Shown here in pieces: positions 1 to 11,213 of a stretch of 64,000 bases of DNA. The notes under the pieces are model-generated. The model did not search any database. It saw only the letters and a list, made by a program, of their open reading frames with translations, and was not told the origin of the DNA. The position numbers and the translations under genes are program-made. The stretch's first letter is position 1. The number at the start of each line of letters is the position of its first letter. This DNA is from Miscanthus floridulus (lineage: Eukaryota > Streptophyta > Magnoliopsida > Poales > Poaceae): positions 76,756,791-76,820,790 of the forward strand of contig NC_089584.1 in the NCBI RefSeq assembly GCF_019320115.1, in the 5' to 3' direction.

Positions 1-2572
1 TATGCGTGAAGTTACCTGTACTCATAAATAGGCACAACCAAGCATAAATCAAATAAAAGACTCAAGAGTGAAAGCACAAACCAAATTACCAAAGTGAAGA
101 CATGATAATTTGCTTTCTTAAGTTCGGCTCCTTCCAAGCAAAGACCTATGTCTCAGTTGAGGAAGCTCCAAACGACCCAAGTATGAAGCTTAAGCAATGT
201 CTGTTCCAACCATCTTCTTTGCTTCACTATTGGACTTTCTTCCCTTATGGAGGTGAAGTCAAAGCCTTCACGATTTCCCGTAGCTTACCACAAGTACGGG
301 AGCTCGTCGGACAACTCCTTGCCGTCTATGAGACTTTTCCTCCAAGAGTAACAAATGCTTCGTGAACAATTAACAAAATTACAAGTGCTTAAGCATTTGG
401 TAGCTTACTTTTGCTTTTGATCACTAAATCTCTCAATCCAACTCATTAGAATTCACACAAAACTCACAAACCACACATATAGAGGTTGGGGAGAGCTAGA
501 GAGGCAATTGGATCAACGATATGGGCACGGGTGAGAAGCAACAACCCCTCCAACTAAAGGGGAGGGAGCACTCACAAAAACTAGCAGTTATGTCACTCAA
601 AGTGCGAGATTCACTTAAAAAGTGCATAACCTACGTACTTGAACAAAAACTAGCCGTTGAAACTGAAAAAACTAGCTGTTGGACCTGAGTATGCTTAACT
701 TATGCACAAGTCAATAACCTATGCAATTGAATAGAACAACCTAGGCCACTTTGCAAAATAATAGCCGAAAGGTTCTAGACCTCTAATTTGGTTTTGGCGA
801 TTATTGATGATACAATCATTGGCACTAACGTTTGTTTTGCAGCGGCATTACTTAGTGAGGTCACAATGATGGATGTTGATTGTGCTCTTATATTTTTCAT
901 GCCCCTAATTATAGTTTTCAAAGGATACGTGTGACGACTAAGGACAAGCTAGTTCTAAGTATCATTTAGTGTGGAGAGACACTTATAGTAGTTTGGGTTC
1001 TTATTTCCTCCTTTATTATAAGTAAAAGCCTAGGTTTAGTTTTGGTAACTGTGACAACACTTGTGCAGGTCTCCTAACAGAATTTTGGCAGGGCAGTCAG
1101 TGAAATCGGCTAGACCGATTTTGGCAGACTATTGCAAATTAGTTTTTAATTGCTTACTTATTCACCCCCGCTATAGGCACAAGCTTAGTCTTTCAAAACA
1201 TATTTCAAATTTTGATTTTTTTCAAACATATTTAGGAAAACCTTTTTAACTCTATTTTAAAAACCGCTTTAAACTATATTTTGAGAAATCATTTAAAATA
1301 TCTCATCTGACATCTTTTTATGCTCTATTTTTAAATGGCCATTTTGAAACTATTTTCAGTCAAGTCTTGAATTTTGAAAGGTATAACAAATATTTTTTGA
1401 AACATTTTGAATCTAACTAAAACATATTTGAGATTATATTTTGGAATATGTTTTAAACTATTTTGGGAAATTAGACCCTTTTGTAAACATATTTTAAAAT
1501 GTTTTCAAGACTTTCTCAAACTAAATCTTGCACTTTTAGAGCTAGTGTTTGAAACAAAATTGTGAAGTTTTATTCTTGAAAATAGAATAAAACCTATTCG
1601 TGGCTTGATCAAATTTTATAAATTCATTTATACACCATAAAGCTAATGCAACGGCATGAATGTAAGCAAAAAAATTACATTAAATATTTTAAAAAATATA
1701 TAAAAAGCCACGTTTTCATTCTCTGAATTGAAAACAAACTAAATACTTTCAGACAATTTTAGAAAGAATATTAAAATCATCTTGGCGACATTGCTACTAG
1801 CTTGGTGGGTGAGGTTATCCGGATCACATTAATTATTATCTTTTGATCTTATGTCAATGCAAAAAAAAACTAGACCACACTATTATTTTTCACTATCTAT
1901 GCATTGGAAGATTAATGTCGACGTTGTTGAGGTCAAAATTAGATGGATTGGGTGGCTCAAACTCCACAAGGTGATAGTAGCTCCTCATTGTTGCTATAAG
2001 GGCCTATTTATAACATCATCATCTTCAAAATTTGTGGAGTTAGAATTAAAATTGGTCCACTGAGAACATTTGGATGCATGTAACAATTTATTTTAGGCTA
2101 CAAACTCTAAATCTACATGAGCCATGAAGCTTGAGCTCCCCAAATAGTCATTAAGTTATTTCTATGGTGTCAAGAGAAGGGAGGGGTGTAGGAGAAATAT
2201 GACATAAATACACAGTTCCCTTATGGTTTGTAGGGGTGAGAAGGGGGATCTAAGAATGAGATTTGTAACAGTAATCAAATAGTGTCAACATAGTTTGTGG
2301 AAGTCCATCAACTCTTCAAAATTGTTAGTTTGTTGTTGTGATAGCAATCATGACTTGATGAAATATCTTAATGGTGAATGGTGCCAACCAACCTAGTAGG
2401 ACGGCGAAAGAACTCAACGATATTGACTACTATAACTATAATTATAACGGTACTATCAATTTCAATATAAATTCAGTAAAACTGGAATCCTTTATGTGAA
2501 ACATTATGGATCTACTATGCACTTGTGGTAGAACACTGCTTGTTTCTCATGTTAACACATTTAGGAATTACT
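1..2572. other. Gene-free repetitive DNA, possible LTR retrotransposon remnant
   Basis: I see no supportable gene here. The stretch around 780-1070 (tract reading TCTAATTTGGTTTTGGCGATT) and the segment 100-560 have the feel of LTR-proximal sequence from grass Copia elements, but no PBS, LTR border or polyprotein motif can be named. From about 1200 to 1800 the DNA is AT-rich and low in complexity, with repeated short blocks such as CATATTT and TTTTGAAA. The short open frames look like chance. This is a weak judgement from general resemblance only. Confidence 0.3.
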
Positions 2573-2771
2573 TGTTTGAGCTGCAACTTTTGGGCTTTTG
2601 GCTCAAAAGCTGACTTTCTGTCCTTTAGCTTCTGGTTGTTGGCTTTTTGTCCTTGACTTTTATAATAAATTTTTAGTTTCTCAGTAAAAACTGGCTTTCC
2701 AACTTTTGAAAAAACAGAACCGATTGTGTCAATTTCTGGCTGGCAAAAGCCAACAAAAAGTTAAAACAAAC
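2573..2771. mobile_element. MITE-like element with imperfect terminal inverted repeats
   Basis: The left end (GTTTGAGCTGC then CTTTTGGGCTTTTGGC) is mirrored by the right end (GGCAAAAGCCAACAAAAAG then TTAAAACAAAC), giving an imperfect inverted repeat of roughly 28 bp around a 200-bp non-coding core. Flanks on both sides contain TTACTT, which may be a target duplication. The superfamily is not clear. It sits immediately left of the CACTA element. Confidence 0.4.
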
Positions 2772-2867
2772 ATTTACTTATACAGTAAGCAATCACTACA
2801 AGAAATATCCTTATACATGATGGTTTAGAGATGACGTTAAAAGAAATTGTCATAGAAAGTCCTTATC

Positions 2868-4152
2868 TGTGGGGGCTACACCCGTGGGTGCGCTCGCGCG
2901 CACCCGCCAGCAAGACAAAAAATCCCCCGGATGATTCGGCTCAAATCGCCCGGGGGCTAGGGGGCTCCTGTCGGGTTCATAAACCCGGGGTCCCTCGAGG
3001 ACCGGCTTCCACGCCCGGGCTCGGCCCAGGAAAACAACATATAGTTCATGGGCCGGCCCAAAAATCTAAAACCCAGCGGGCCGGAAGGATAGTCCGGTCG
3101 CCAACCGGAAGGTCTACCCAAAAAGAACAAGCATCCGCTCGTCAACTTCTTCGGCCCACCTCTCCGACCGGAGCACTCGCTTCAGGCACCAGCCGTCTCC
3201 AAGCAGTCTCTCCAATCGGAAGGCCTGACCCAAAACACTGCTTCCTACTCTGACCCCGTGACTCCGACCCTGCAACCGGGGCTCGTGGGAACCCTGCTCA
3301 CCGCTCTTCTCCGACCGGCGCACTGAGAGCCGTCCGACTGGGGACACCACGTTCGGAAGGAACTAGAAGACGTGTGGAGAAAGGCAAGACATGGCTCACA
3401 AGTCAAAACCACTGTACCAGGGACCATACCCTGCACGAAATAGTGCTCTGCAGCCACCCTAACACAAAGTATTGTAGGGGCCGCTAAAAACTCCCATACG
3501 GTAAGCCCCCCGTGTGTCTCTGGACATCGATCGCAGTATGGGCTCCAGGATTTGCCATACCGGGTGAACATAGCGCGGCTCCTCACATGCCACTAGGCAT
3601 CCAGAAGTATTTGCAGGTACCGGCGTCCATCCTTCCTGAAGAAGATAGCTCGACCTCCCGTGCGCATCTGACATTCTACAACGACATCAACAATGTTGAG
3701 GGCGCCTACCATTATCCAGTCTTCATCAGCGTGGGCAACAAGGCTTAGAAACATCCGTACTCTCTCTCTCTCACCTGTAAAGCCATCCCCTTCATCTATA
3801 AAAGGGGATGCACTCCCTCCTACGAAGGAAACAGACTTCTTCAAGACCAGAGTTCCTCAGATCGACATCAACACCCCACAACCGTAGAACCACCAAACTC
3901 CGACCGCAACCCTTCCGGTCGGAGCCAACCGAACCTCTTGTACACCCCATCTTTCTCTCTCTCGTTTGTAACCCCACTACCGACATCGAGCACCTGGGCT
4001 CAGGAATAAAGTCACCGACCGACCCCGACTGGACGTAGGGCACGTTGCCCGAACCAGTATAAATCTTGTGTCATTGAGTGCTAGGCCACCTCCGATCACA
4101 ATGTACAACAAAACTATAAATATTCACTAGTTGATCACTTTCTGCACCGACA
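2868..4152 (+). mobile_element. Gypsy-type LTR with about 100 bp of internal sequence, nested in the CACTA
   Basis: The LTR runs 2969-4152 (1184 bp), beginning TGTCGGGTTCATAAACCC and ending CACCGACA, so its ends form the inverted pair TGTCGG/CCGACA. Immediately upstream are purine-rich tracts (CGGGGGCTAGGGGGCTCC) like a polypurine tract, so 2868-2968 is probably the last part of the internal region. A TATA box (TATAAAAG, 3797-3804) and a polyadenylation signal (AATAAA, 4005-4010) lie in the expected U3/R order. No second LTR is visible, so this is a truncated or near-solo LTR. A decayed relative lies at 62493. Confidence 0.75.
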
Positions 4153-4394
4153 GTTTGTATATGAGGTGATAGAACGCTCTAAACTGTGACGGTTTGTAAT
4201 AAAAAAATAAAAAAGAAAACAAAATTTCTAAACCTAATCCACCAGCCTTCCTCCCATAGTCTACACATATCCATCTACCGCGTCCCCCTTCCCATCTGCC
4301 GCCACCCGCATCCACCGTACACGCCCCTCCCCATCCACCGCCATCCATAGCCACCGCATGCCCCTGTCCCCGAGACTTTAGGTCTCATGCCTCC

Positions 4395-4700
4395 CCTGTG
4401 CGGGCACCTCCCCTACGTGGGTGGGCCGCGCGGCGATGGCGGCAGCGCGCCCCTCCCCAACGCGGGAGGACATAGCGGCCGCGGCGGCGCGCCCCTCCCG
4501 GGCGCGGGTAGGCATAGCAGGGGCGGAGACGTGCCCTTCCCCGGCGCGGGCACGTAGAGCGGCGGCGGGTTCGCGCGCCTCCCCTACGCGGCCGGACCGC
4601 ATAGCACCAGCAGCGGTGCGCCCCTCCCCGGCACAGGAAGGCACAGTTGGGCCGGCGACGCGCCGTTCCCCGACACGGGCGGGCAAAGCCCCGGGGCGGG
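4395..4700. repeat. GC-rich 42-bp minisatellite, open in translation
   Basis: About six diverged copies of a unit near 42 bp repeat here. Each starts like GCGCCCCTCCCC, followed by a CGCGGG block and a CATAGCGGC-type block. Because 42 is a multiple of three, the array stays open on the plus strand as a 14-residue Ala/Arg/Pro-rich repeat (ARPSP-type core) and is also long-open on the minus strand. The composition contrasts sharply with the AT-rich CACTA sequence around it, suggesting captured DNA. No protein family is recognised. Confidence 0.55.
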
Positions 4701-6212
4701 CAGGCGCCGCCCAGGTGTGGCCGTCCCAGTCGCGGCGAATCTTAAGGTTCCCTGCTTGATCTGAAATTGACTATTGAAATTTTTTTCTTAGCCTGAGCTT
4801 TCTGTTGATTATCATCTATTTTCGATGTGACTGCTATTGTTCACCTTAGCCATTATACTGATGCACTGAAATTGACTATTCTGTTCTGTTTATATGTTAT
4901 CTCTCCTTTTAGACTCCTGAAAAATGACTCCAGGAAGCTGTCATATTTTGTTGTGTCCTTTCCATTTCCAAAGATCTTACCAGTTTCCTATATGAACCTA
5001 CTGATTCATTATCTATTTTTCAGCAATAAAGGCCTACATCCACCATGCAGTAGAAGTGGAAATTTCAAAGATCTTTGGTCGAAGTGCTACCTGAAGGCTT
5101 TTTGAGAACACCACCTTGCTGAAAGACTGGAAATTGACAAATAAACAAAGGTATATACATGTTAATGGTGGAGATTGGATCTCGCTTAACTGTGTACCTC
5201 TTTATTTCATCAAACTAGCATTTTGGTGGAGACTAACTTGAATGTGCAGAGCAGTTGGTCCCATCCTATTTTCAGAATGGTATATCATCTTTAATGTGTG
5301 ATTACACCTTCATTTACCAGTGTGAAGTAAATAATATTGTATATAATCTTTAGTCTATAATTACACCTACTGAATTATTACTACTTGTGCGCTGGTTTGC
5401 ATGGGAAATTTGGTATTGACAAAGCTGCATTCTTTTACATGCTAGTGCTATAAAAAATGGTTTTATGTTAAATGCAGAAAAATGGTTTGCCACAGCATTG
5501 TCAACTCCATAGAGTAATCAAAGATTTCTTGATCAGGTTGGTCACTTGTTGGTTTTTCTACCACACGCTAGTACCGCAACCATCAGTTTTATTTGTTAGT
5601 ACAGAGCTTGACTAGTGCAATCCTAGAACAATCGACTTTGATTGTTTCCTGATAAATAGATAGCATTTGTTTTTAGAATCTTTACTCAGAACTAACTTAT
5701 TTCATATTCACATTGATTTTCAGGTAGCTCTGGGAGGTGCTCGGTAGCACATCATATGGACAGCAAGCCAATTGGATTCTTAGAGATGGAATCTTAGTTC
5801 ATATGTTTGTTTATTTTAGACTCCCTAGAGATGAAATCTTAGTTCAGACGTACTTGTTAGTTTGGCTGTGAATTGATTGTTCTCAAACTATACGTGACAA
5901 TAGTGGACATGCCAAGAAATGAAAGAATCAATGTTTGTTTGTATGATTGGTGTATTATGAGATGTGTTGCATGTTAATGCATTGATGATTTCGCACTAAT
6001 ATGTGATGTTCTTTTTCGTCACTATGGTCTAGATCTTGGCTTGGATCTGGGTTGTGTATAATAGACAGACAACTAATCCATAACGAACTCAAATGTCAAT
6101 CTATGATGGCTCAATTTGGGTCAACAAATGTATGACGCGGGATACATGACTTTTTTTTCGATCGTCATGGTGAGTTAACTGTGACTTATTTTTGCTTGTC
6201 CGTGACCAAAGT
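4701..6212. other. Internal CACTA sequence without a recognised gene
   Basis: Between the minisatellite and the right terminus there is about 1.5 kb of mixed sequence with pyrimidine tracts followed by CAG (for example near 5021 and 5724). These resemble splice acceptors, so a spliced non-coding or captured-gene transcript is possible. No coding domain is recognised. Confidence 0.4.
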
Positions 6213-6837
6213 AAACCGTCATGTATAGGGGTATTTTTTGTAGTGAATCAACCCACATTTTTTTAAAAAAAATAACTCTCAGCTGTCATCAAAGTGGTAT
6301 TTTAAGTATGTTGTTATTCATCCAACTAGCAGTTTGACAGATCACATCAATTCCAATGATTGAGATATAGTTTTGTAGCAAGAAATGAATTCGAAAAATT
6401 GGACTCAAAAGAATTATTAACTAATTATCAATATATACTAAGATATGTTTTGACCAACGTGAAAGGCACGGCATATTGCAATATTTTATATTGGTATAGA
6501 TAGAATAACCATAGCTGGAGACTAAAAATGGCTGCTAATCAAGACTTGCTTCAATGGTAGTGTGGTAGTTTAAGGATGCTAATAAATACACTATGTGTTT
6601 CCAAAAATACTAATCATTGGCAAATAGATATGCATAGTCCAGATCAATTAAAAAGAATTTTCTTTTGTTACACAAATTTTATTTGCAAGCTTTCTAGTGG
6701 TTATTGACAACTGGGCCCATTTTGGACGCACAAAAGAATGACCCACTGCTCAGTGACTTGTGGTAAGAAGTTATACACATGTTTTTCACGCCTTCAAAAT
6801 CTCATGAGATTTCTTTTGTTTTGTGCCTAAATTTCTT

Positions 6838-6847
6838 CTATATAAGG
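6838..6847 (+). promoter_or_regulatory. TATA box of the MADS-box gene
   Basis: CTATATAAGG lies about 115 bp before the first ATG of the MADS gene, in an AT-rich stretch followed by a CACC-rich leader. The spacing is normal for a plant core promoter with a short 5' UTR. Confidence 0.6.
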
Positions 6848-6958
6848 GGTAGGAGTGGCTGCCTTCGTTCTCACCAAAACACACCTGTTCCCACTCACAA
6901 GAAAACATTCCTTATCTTGCTCACATATTGGTTGTAGTAGTTTCGAGTTCTCCATTCC

Positions 6959-8320
6959 ATGATGCCGAGGAGGGATAGGAGGTCAGGAGTGAGATTCATT
7001 GAGGATGGTAGGGACCGGAGCCTCACATTCTTCAAGAGGCGCTCTGGGCTGTTCAAGGCGGCATCTGATCTCTCCACCCTCACCGGCGCAAGGGTTGCGA
7101 TGGTGTTGGAGTCCGAACATGGGAAGTTTTCTTCCTTCGGCACCCCAGAAGCTAGCCCCATACTTGATGCTTTCCTTTTAGGGAGTGCACCAACGGATCT
7201 TGATACCAGTGAAGCAGAGAAGGCTTCAATTACCAACTTGCAGAATGAGGTGTTCCAGCTGGAGAAAGACAAGACCATGGAGGATAAGAGGAAGAAGGAG
7301 AGCATGGCGCGGACCAACGAGAAGATCCAGGAGGCCTCAAAGATGGCCAAGTATGTTTATGGTAACATAGAGGATCTTGATGCCACTGAGCTCTTTGACA
7401 TGTATCGCGAGCTCTCACGAGTAAAGCAAGAGATCAATGATCGCTTGCCTACCTTGCTCCACGAGGACAAAGTAGAAGCCGGTGGTCGTCTTAGAGATCC
7501 ATCACTGCTGCAGCCCACTTGGTGGCGTTCCATGCCTCCTCCACAAGTTGCGACACCACCAAAGTATCCATGGACTCCCTTCCAAGCTTGCTTCCAGCAA
7601 CATCCATGGTCGTCCTCATCTGCATCAGTGCTAGCAAGGTCAGGCTCCTCGCTTCCAAACTCGGTGATCCTTCCATCACCGCAGGTACCACAAAATCCGC
7701 TGCAACATTACTACCCTCTGGCACCACATACTCCTTCCACTTCCAGTGTGCAATTCCAAGCACCCAAGACGCCACCAGCACCTATGGAAGCAGCCCACAA
7801 CCCTTACAGCTATCACATCCGTGGGATAGACATCAATGGTAACAGCTCACACCCATTCTCATTATCACCTATACTGTCTTCATCGACGACACCCCAGCCA
7901 TCATCGTTGCAAACAACTCCACCATCAGATGATTCATCTCCTCTATCGTTGTCACCGCAAATTTCATCCCCGCTGCATCTAGGGTCGTCGTCCCAAAAGC
8001 TTCCTTTCAGTGTACAGAATTACAACACTGTGCAGCCACCTCAACACTATGCAAATGTTGGCTCAACTTCAATCCGTACTCATCAACTGTTCTATAGCAA
8101 CTTATCATCACCTGAACTAAATGTTGAGTTGGGAAACATCGATAAGAGTGGAGGCACCCAGGTTGGCGGTGGACACAATGAGAGATTTGGTTTGTCTAGC
8201 CCTCAACAAAGTGACGGCGGCTTTGACGGGGTGATGCCGAAGTCCTTTTCTGCTGGAGAAAGCTCTGGTGGTGGTCATGCAAGAGGCAATCTTGGTGGCC
8301 TCAAGTTCCCTTGGTACTAG
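6959..8320 (+). CDS. Type I (M-alpha, AGL62-like) MADS-box transcription factor
   Basis: Single-exon 453-aa protein, predicted nuclear and DNA-binding. Residues 1 to about 75 form a MADS domain of the M-alpha type. Visible landmarks are RSGVRFIEDGRDRSLTFFKR, then RRSGLFKAASDLS, then ARVAMVLESEHGKFSSFGTP and a DAFLLG segment that ends the domain in AGL62-like proteins. Residues about 85-165 are charged and probably helical (EVFQLEKDKTMEDKRKKES). The remaining ~290 residues are rich in Pro, Ser and Gln. Lack of introns and of a K-box fits type I genes, many of which act in endosperm and female gametophyte. The start is the first of two adjacent ATGs after an in-range TATA box. The C-terminal tail is long for the class. 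The exact subfamily is inferred. Confidence 0.85.
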   Translation: MMPRRDRRSGVRFIEDGRDRSLTFFKRRSGLFKAASDLSTLTGARVAMVLESEHGKFSSFGTPEASPILDAFLLGSAPTDLDTSEAEKASITNLQNEVFQLEKDKTMEDKRKKESMARTNEKIQEASKMAKYVYGNIEDLDATELFDMYRELSRVKQEINDRLPTLLHEDKVEAGGRLRDPSLLQPTWWRSMPPPQVATPPKYPWTPFQACFQQHPWSSSSASVLARSGSSLPNSVILPSPQVPQNPLQHYYPLAPHTPSTSSVQFQAPKTPPAPMEAAHNPYSYHIRGIDINGNSSHPFSLSPILSSSTTPQPSSLQTTPPSDDSSPLSLSPQISSPLHLGSSSQKLPFSVQNYNTVQPPQHYANVGSTSIRTHQLFYSNLSSPELNVELGNIDKSGGTQVGGGHNERFGLSSPQQSDGGFDGVMPKSFSAGESSGGGHARGNLGGLKFPWY

Positions 8321-8639
8321 TTCGTGCAAGAATTGTTGTAGTTGGTTTGTCGTGTCGTTTTCAGTAATTTCAATTAGCAAGTTAGCTAGCTTGTCATTAG
8401 GCAAGTATATGAGGTTTAGGTCGTCGTCGTCCAGTCAGTCTTCTTTTATTTGAGCACTGGTGCATGTATATGGGTGTACTATTGAGGGCCAACTCTTGAA
8501 GTTTGTTTCATGAGTTTGATCCTTATTACATCTCTGCAATGCTTTTGAAATCTTCCATGTTATTAATTATAAATGAATTGTTGGGTTGAGAATGAAACGA
8601 TATTGTTTGTTTACATAATGTCCGGGTCCATGTGTCCGG

Positions 8640-8770
8640 GATGGAGTCAGGAGTCTGCATACCAATACGACTCTCAGAGCGCCAAACCAAACCTGTCCTA
8701 GAGATGCAAGACACTAGTAGATGCTCAATCGTCTCATCCACCGTTGACTTGTTGTGACAACATTTGGAAT
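8640..8770 (-). pseudogene. Fragment of a LINE reverse-transcriptase zinc-binding (zf-RVT) tail
   Basis: Read on the minus strand, this short stretch gives a Cys-Cys-His followed by DETIEHLLVSC and, shortly after, VWR. That is the pattern of the C-terminal zf-RVT region of plant L1-type LINEs. It is only about 40 codons long with no neighbouring ORF, so it is a dead fragment. The rest of 8321-9600 holds no recognisable gene. Confidence 0.45.
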
Positions 8771-9614
8771 CCTCAGAAAAAAAAAACTTTTGGAATCCTC
8801 ACAGGAGCCGGGTCTAAAATCGGTTGGAAATCTATCTCCGTGTGCAGGTAGATTACGGACAGTACAGATAGATTACGAGTCATGGTTAACACGGACACCC
8901 ATGTGTTGATAGCATAATTTGGATGCCCCAGGTTTATCGTGAAATTTGTTTTTTTTTTGGCAATGTTCTGTTCATAGGCTACTGCAATATTTCTATTGGC
9001 GGATTTAATGTTTGAGATAATAAATCGGTCGCTGACAAGTATTCTGATGAATTTGTTAGCTAGTCTAGCAGCAGCATGCAAGAGGAGCAAAAAGACGTTC
9101 TTCTGGATTGGCAAGTGCTGGCTGGTGGCAGTTTGACATCACGCTGTAGGCGCTGGTGAAGGAGTACGATCAGCATATGCATGTGCAATCAGGCGTCATT
9201 TTGATGGATATACCGGAGCATACGTATGTTGGAGAAAGCAAGCAAGAGAGATCTCAGAGGAAGGGAACGGAAAAGGATTTTGCATCTATTAGTTATTTGT
9301 CCTTGGCTGGGCTAACACGGAAAGTTCCAATCGGACTCTGAGACATATCATATACGTATGACCAGATCAGTTAGGAATAGGAATATTCTATTAGGCTTGT
9401 ACAAGCGATGATTAATCTTGTACGTATACGTATAGGACTCCTCTATTGCCGTAGACCAGGCACCCTATATATATTTTGTATGGGGCATGGCCGATTGCCT
9501 GATCAATCGACATATACACAATATATATTATTTTTTCATCTACGTTTTCTTTTAGCATAGTAGTTAGTAGTTCTTGCCGAGCCCTATCTTCCCTAGGGAT
9601 TGGTTCATCTTTTC

Positions 9615-9707
9615 CGTTTTGCGCTGAAAAACGGTCGGCTACCCTCCACGAAAGCGAGAACTTTGCTTGGAAACGGATAGCTGAGTTTTGCGCTGAAAAA
9701 CTCAGCT
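9615..9707. repeat. Two hairpins with the same loop and different stems
   Basis: Hairpin 1 (about 9615-9635) has stem CCGTTTT/AAAACGG around loop GCGCTGA. Hairpin 2 (about 9680-9708) has an 11-bp perfect stem AGCTGAGTTTT/AAAACTCAGCT around the same loop. The inner four pairs are identical and the outer pairs differ on both sides together, so pairing is kept while sequence changes. They lie 55-150 bp upstream of the B3-like start codon, in the likely leader or promoter. Confidence 0.6.
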
Positions 9708-9764
9708 CTTTTGTACTGTGATTTGCGATCCGAACCAATCCAAGATTTCTCCAACACGATCCCG

Positions 9765-11213
9765 ATGAACACTGCAGATCGAGAGCCGCTGAAGAAGAGA
9801 GCATCCAACTATAGCAGTGGTGGTGGCAGAATCTCCGCCGGCGACCCTTATGCGTCTTCACCGTCCAAGAAGAAACGGATGGCCGATAACAGTGTCGTTG
9901 ATGCCAAGACCAACGATACCACCGGAGCCTTGGAGGCTCCAGTTCCGCGCCAACTGCGCCCCGTGCCAGCTGCAGCTTCACGGGAACTGGCAGCGGAACT
10001 CCCAGCGCCAGCAGCAGCTTCGCCGGAGCCCGCAGCAGGCAACGCCGTGTCCGAGTCCGACGAAGAGAATAAGCGGTTGAGCAAGGGAAAGTGGCTAGCC
10101 AGGGAAGAGAGCAGCCGCAGCCTGATTACGGTTACGCCGCAGCCGCCGGTGAAGAAGCTGATGCACGATGGGATCCGTAGCTTCGTCCCCCTCCCCCAGC
10201 AGTTGCGTGATGAGCACCGTCATGCCGCCGCCGCTGCCGCCGCCGCCGAGGCGGACGACTACGCGCCGTTGCCGTTGCACGGGTCCCCCGCCCTGAGCTC
10301 GGCGCTGAAGCGGCGCCTCGCGGAGCTGGGCGCCACGCGGCCGTGGCTGGTGCACAGCAAGACCCTCCACAAGAGCGACGTAGACGAGAACCAGAACCGG
10401 CTGCTGGTGTCGTGCAAGCGCGGGAGCGGGACGGAGGACTGCCCCATCACCCGGTGCTTCTCGCCCGCCGAGCTGGAGCGCGTGAAGAAGAAGCACGCCG
10501 GGCTGGCGGTCACGGCCCTGGACCGGGACGGCGTCCCGTACGCGCTCACCTGCAAGTTCCTCGACTCCAACAACGGCTACCGGTTCATCTCCGAGTGGAA
10601 GCACTTCCTCATCCGGAACGGCATGAACCTGGACTCCCAGAAGCACAAGCTCTGGACGCGCGACGTCGAGGTGGAGCTGTGGGCGTTCCGGTCGCGCCAG
10701 CTGCCGTTCCAGCCTCAGCTCGACGCCGAGGGGAAGGTGGTCACGGTAACAACCAAAGATGAGGACGGCAAGAAGGTCACGGTCGTCCAGCGGATATCCC
10801 ACCACTTGGAGGAGGACGGCGCCCTCGGCCTTCTCCTGCTGCACCACGAGAACAGGAGACGCGTCGTCAAGAGGGAGGAGGAGGAGGACGACGACGACTG
10901 GAAGGGGCCATCGTCGCCGCCGTCGGTGGCCCGTAAGAAGGGCAAGCAAAAAATTGGCAAGCAGGGCGCGTCGGCGTCACCGGTGGCGCTTCCCGCACCT
11001 GTTGTGGAGCAGGGAGTGGCGCCGCGGTCCAAGCCGGCGTTCTATGCTGCGGTCGGACTGGCAAAGCTACGGCAGGCCATTTGGGACCGGTGGCAGGAAC
11101 ACGCCAACCGAGGAAATGGCGCTAAGGGCTTATCCAACGACGTGGCTAAATCACCAGTGGACGTGGCTAAATCACCAGCAGACGTGGAGGGAGAGAAGAT
11201 TGATAAAAATTAA
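9765..11213 (+). CDS. B3/DUF313-like putative DNA-binding protein
   Basis: Intronless gene for 482 aa from the first ATG. Residues about 1-110 are basic then Ala/Pro-rich and low in complexity. A run of alanines and acidic residues (about 155-170) precedes the conserved part, about residues 195-325. There KTLHKSDVDENQNRLL, then GLAVTALDRDG, YRFISEWKHFLIRNGMNL and VELWAFRS follow the order of plant B3-like DUF313 proteins (KS-DV...RLL, then W..F...N.L, then W.FR). After it come an acidic stretch (EEEEDDDDW) next to a basic KKGKQKIGK segment, and a short repeated VAKSP motif near the C-terminus. A nuclear, DNA-associated role is inferred from the fold. DUF313 proteins are poorly characterised and no target is known here. 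Confidence 0.7.
   Translation: MNTADREPLKKRASNYSSGGGRISAGDPYASSPSKKKRMADNSVVDAKTNDTTGALEAPVPRQLRPVPAAASRELAAELPAPAAASPEPAAGNAVSESDEENKRLSKGKWLAREESSRSLITVTPQPPVKKLMHDGIRSFVPLPQQLRDEHRHAAAAAAAAEADDYAPLPLHGSPALSSALKRRLAELGATRPWLVHSKTLHKSDVDENQNRLLVSCKRGSGTEDCPITRCFSPAELERVKKKHAGLAVTALDRDGVPYALTCKFLDSNNGYRFISEWKHFLIRNGMNLDSQKHKLWTRDVEVELWAFRSRQLPFQPQLDAEGKVVTVTTKDEDGKKVTVVQRISHHLEEDGALGLLLLHHENRRRVVKREEEEDDDDWKGPSSPPSVARKKGKQKIGKQGASASPVALPAPVVEQGVAPRSKPAFYAAVGLAKLRQAIWDRWQEHANRGNGAKGLSNDVAKSPVDVAKSPADVEGEKIDKN

Larger units (their letters stand above)
2794..6245. mobile_element. Non-autonomous CACTA (En/Spm) transposon with nested insertions
   Basis: The left terminus reads CACTACAAGAAAT and the right terminus is its inverse, ending TTTTTTGTAGTG. 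The two ends match at about 29 of 33 positions as inverted repeats. A 3-bp target duplication AAT flanks the element (2791-2793 and 6246-6248), as expected for the superfamily. No transposase ORF is visible, so it would need a helper in trans. It contains an LTR (2969-4152), a GC-rich minisatellite (4395-4700) and about 1.5 kb of unidentified sequence with splice-like motifs that could be captured host DNA. Its right end is about 0.7 kb upstream of the MADS-box start codon, within possible promoter range. Confidence 0.9.

Noticed and set aside
10095..10949. Long minus-strand open frame opposite the B3-like gene
   Set aside because: It is the GC-driven shadow of the plus-strand gene, with no motif of its own and a strongly biased composition.
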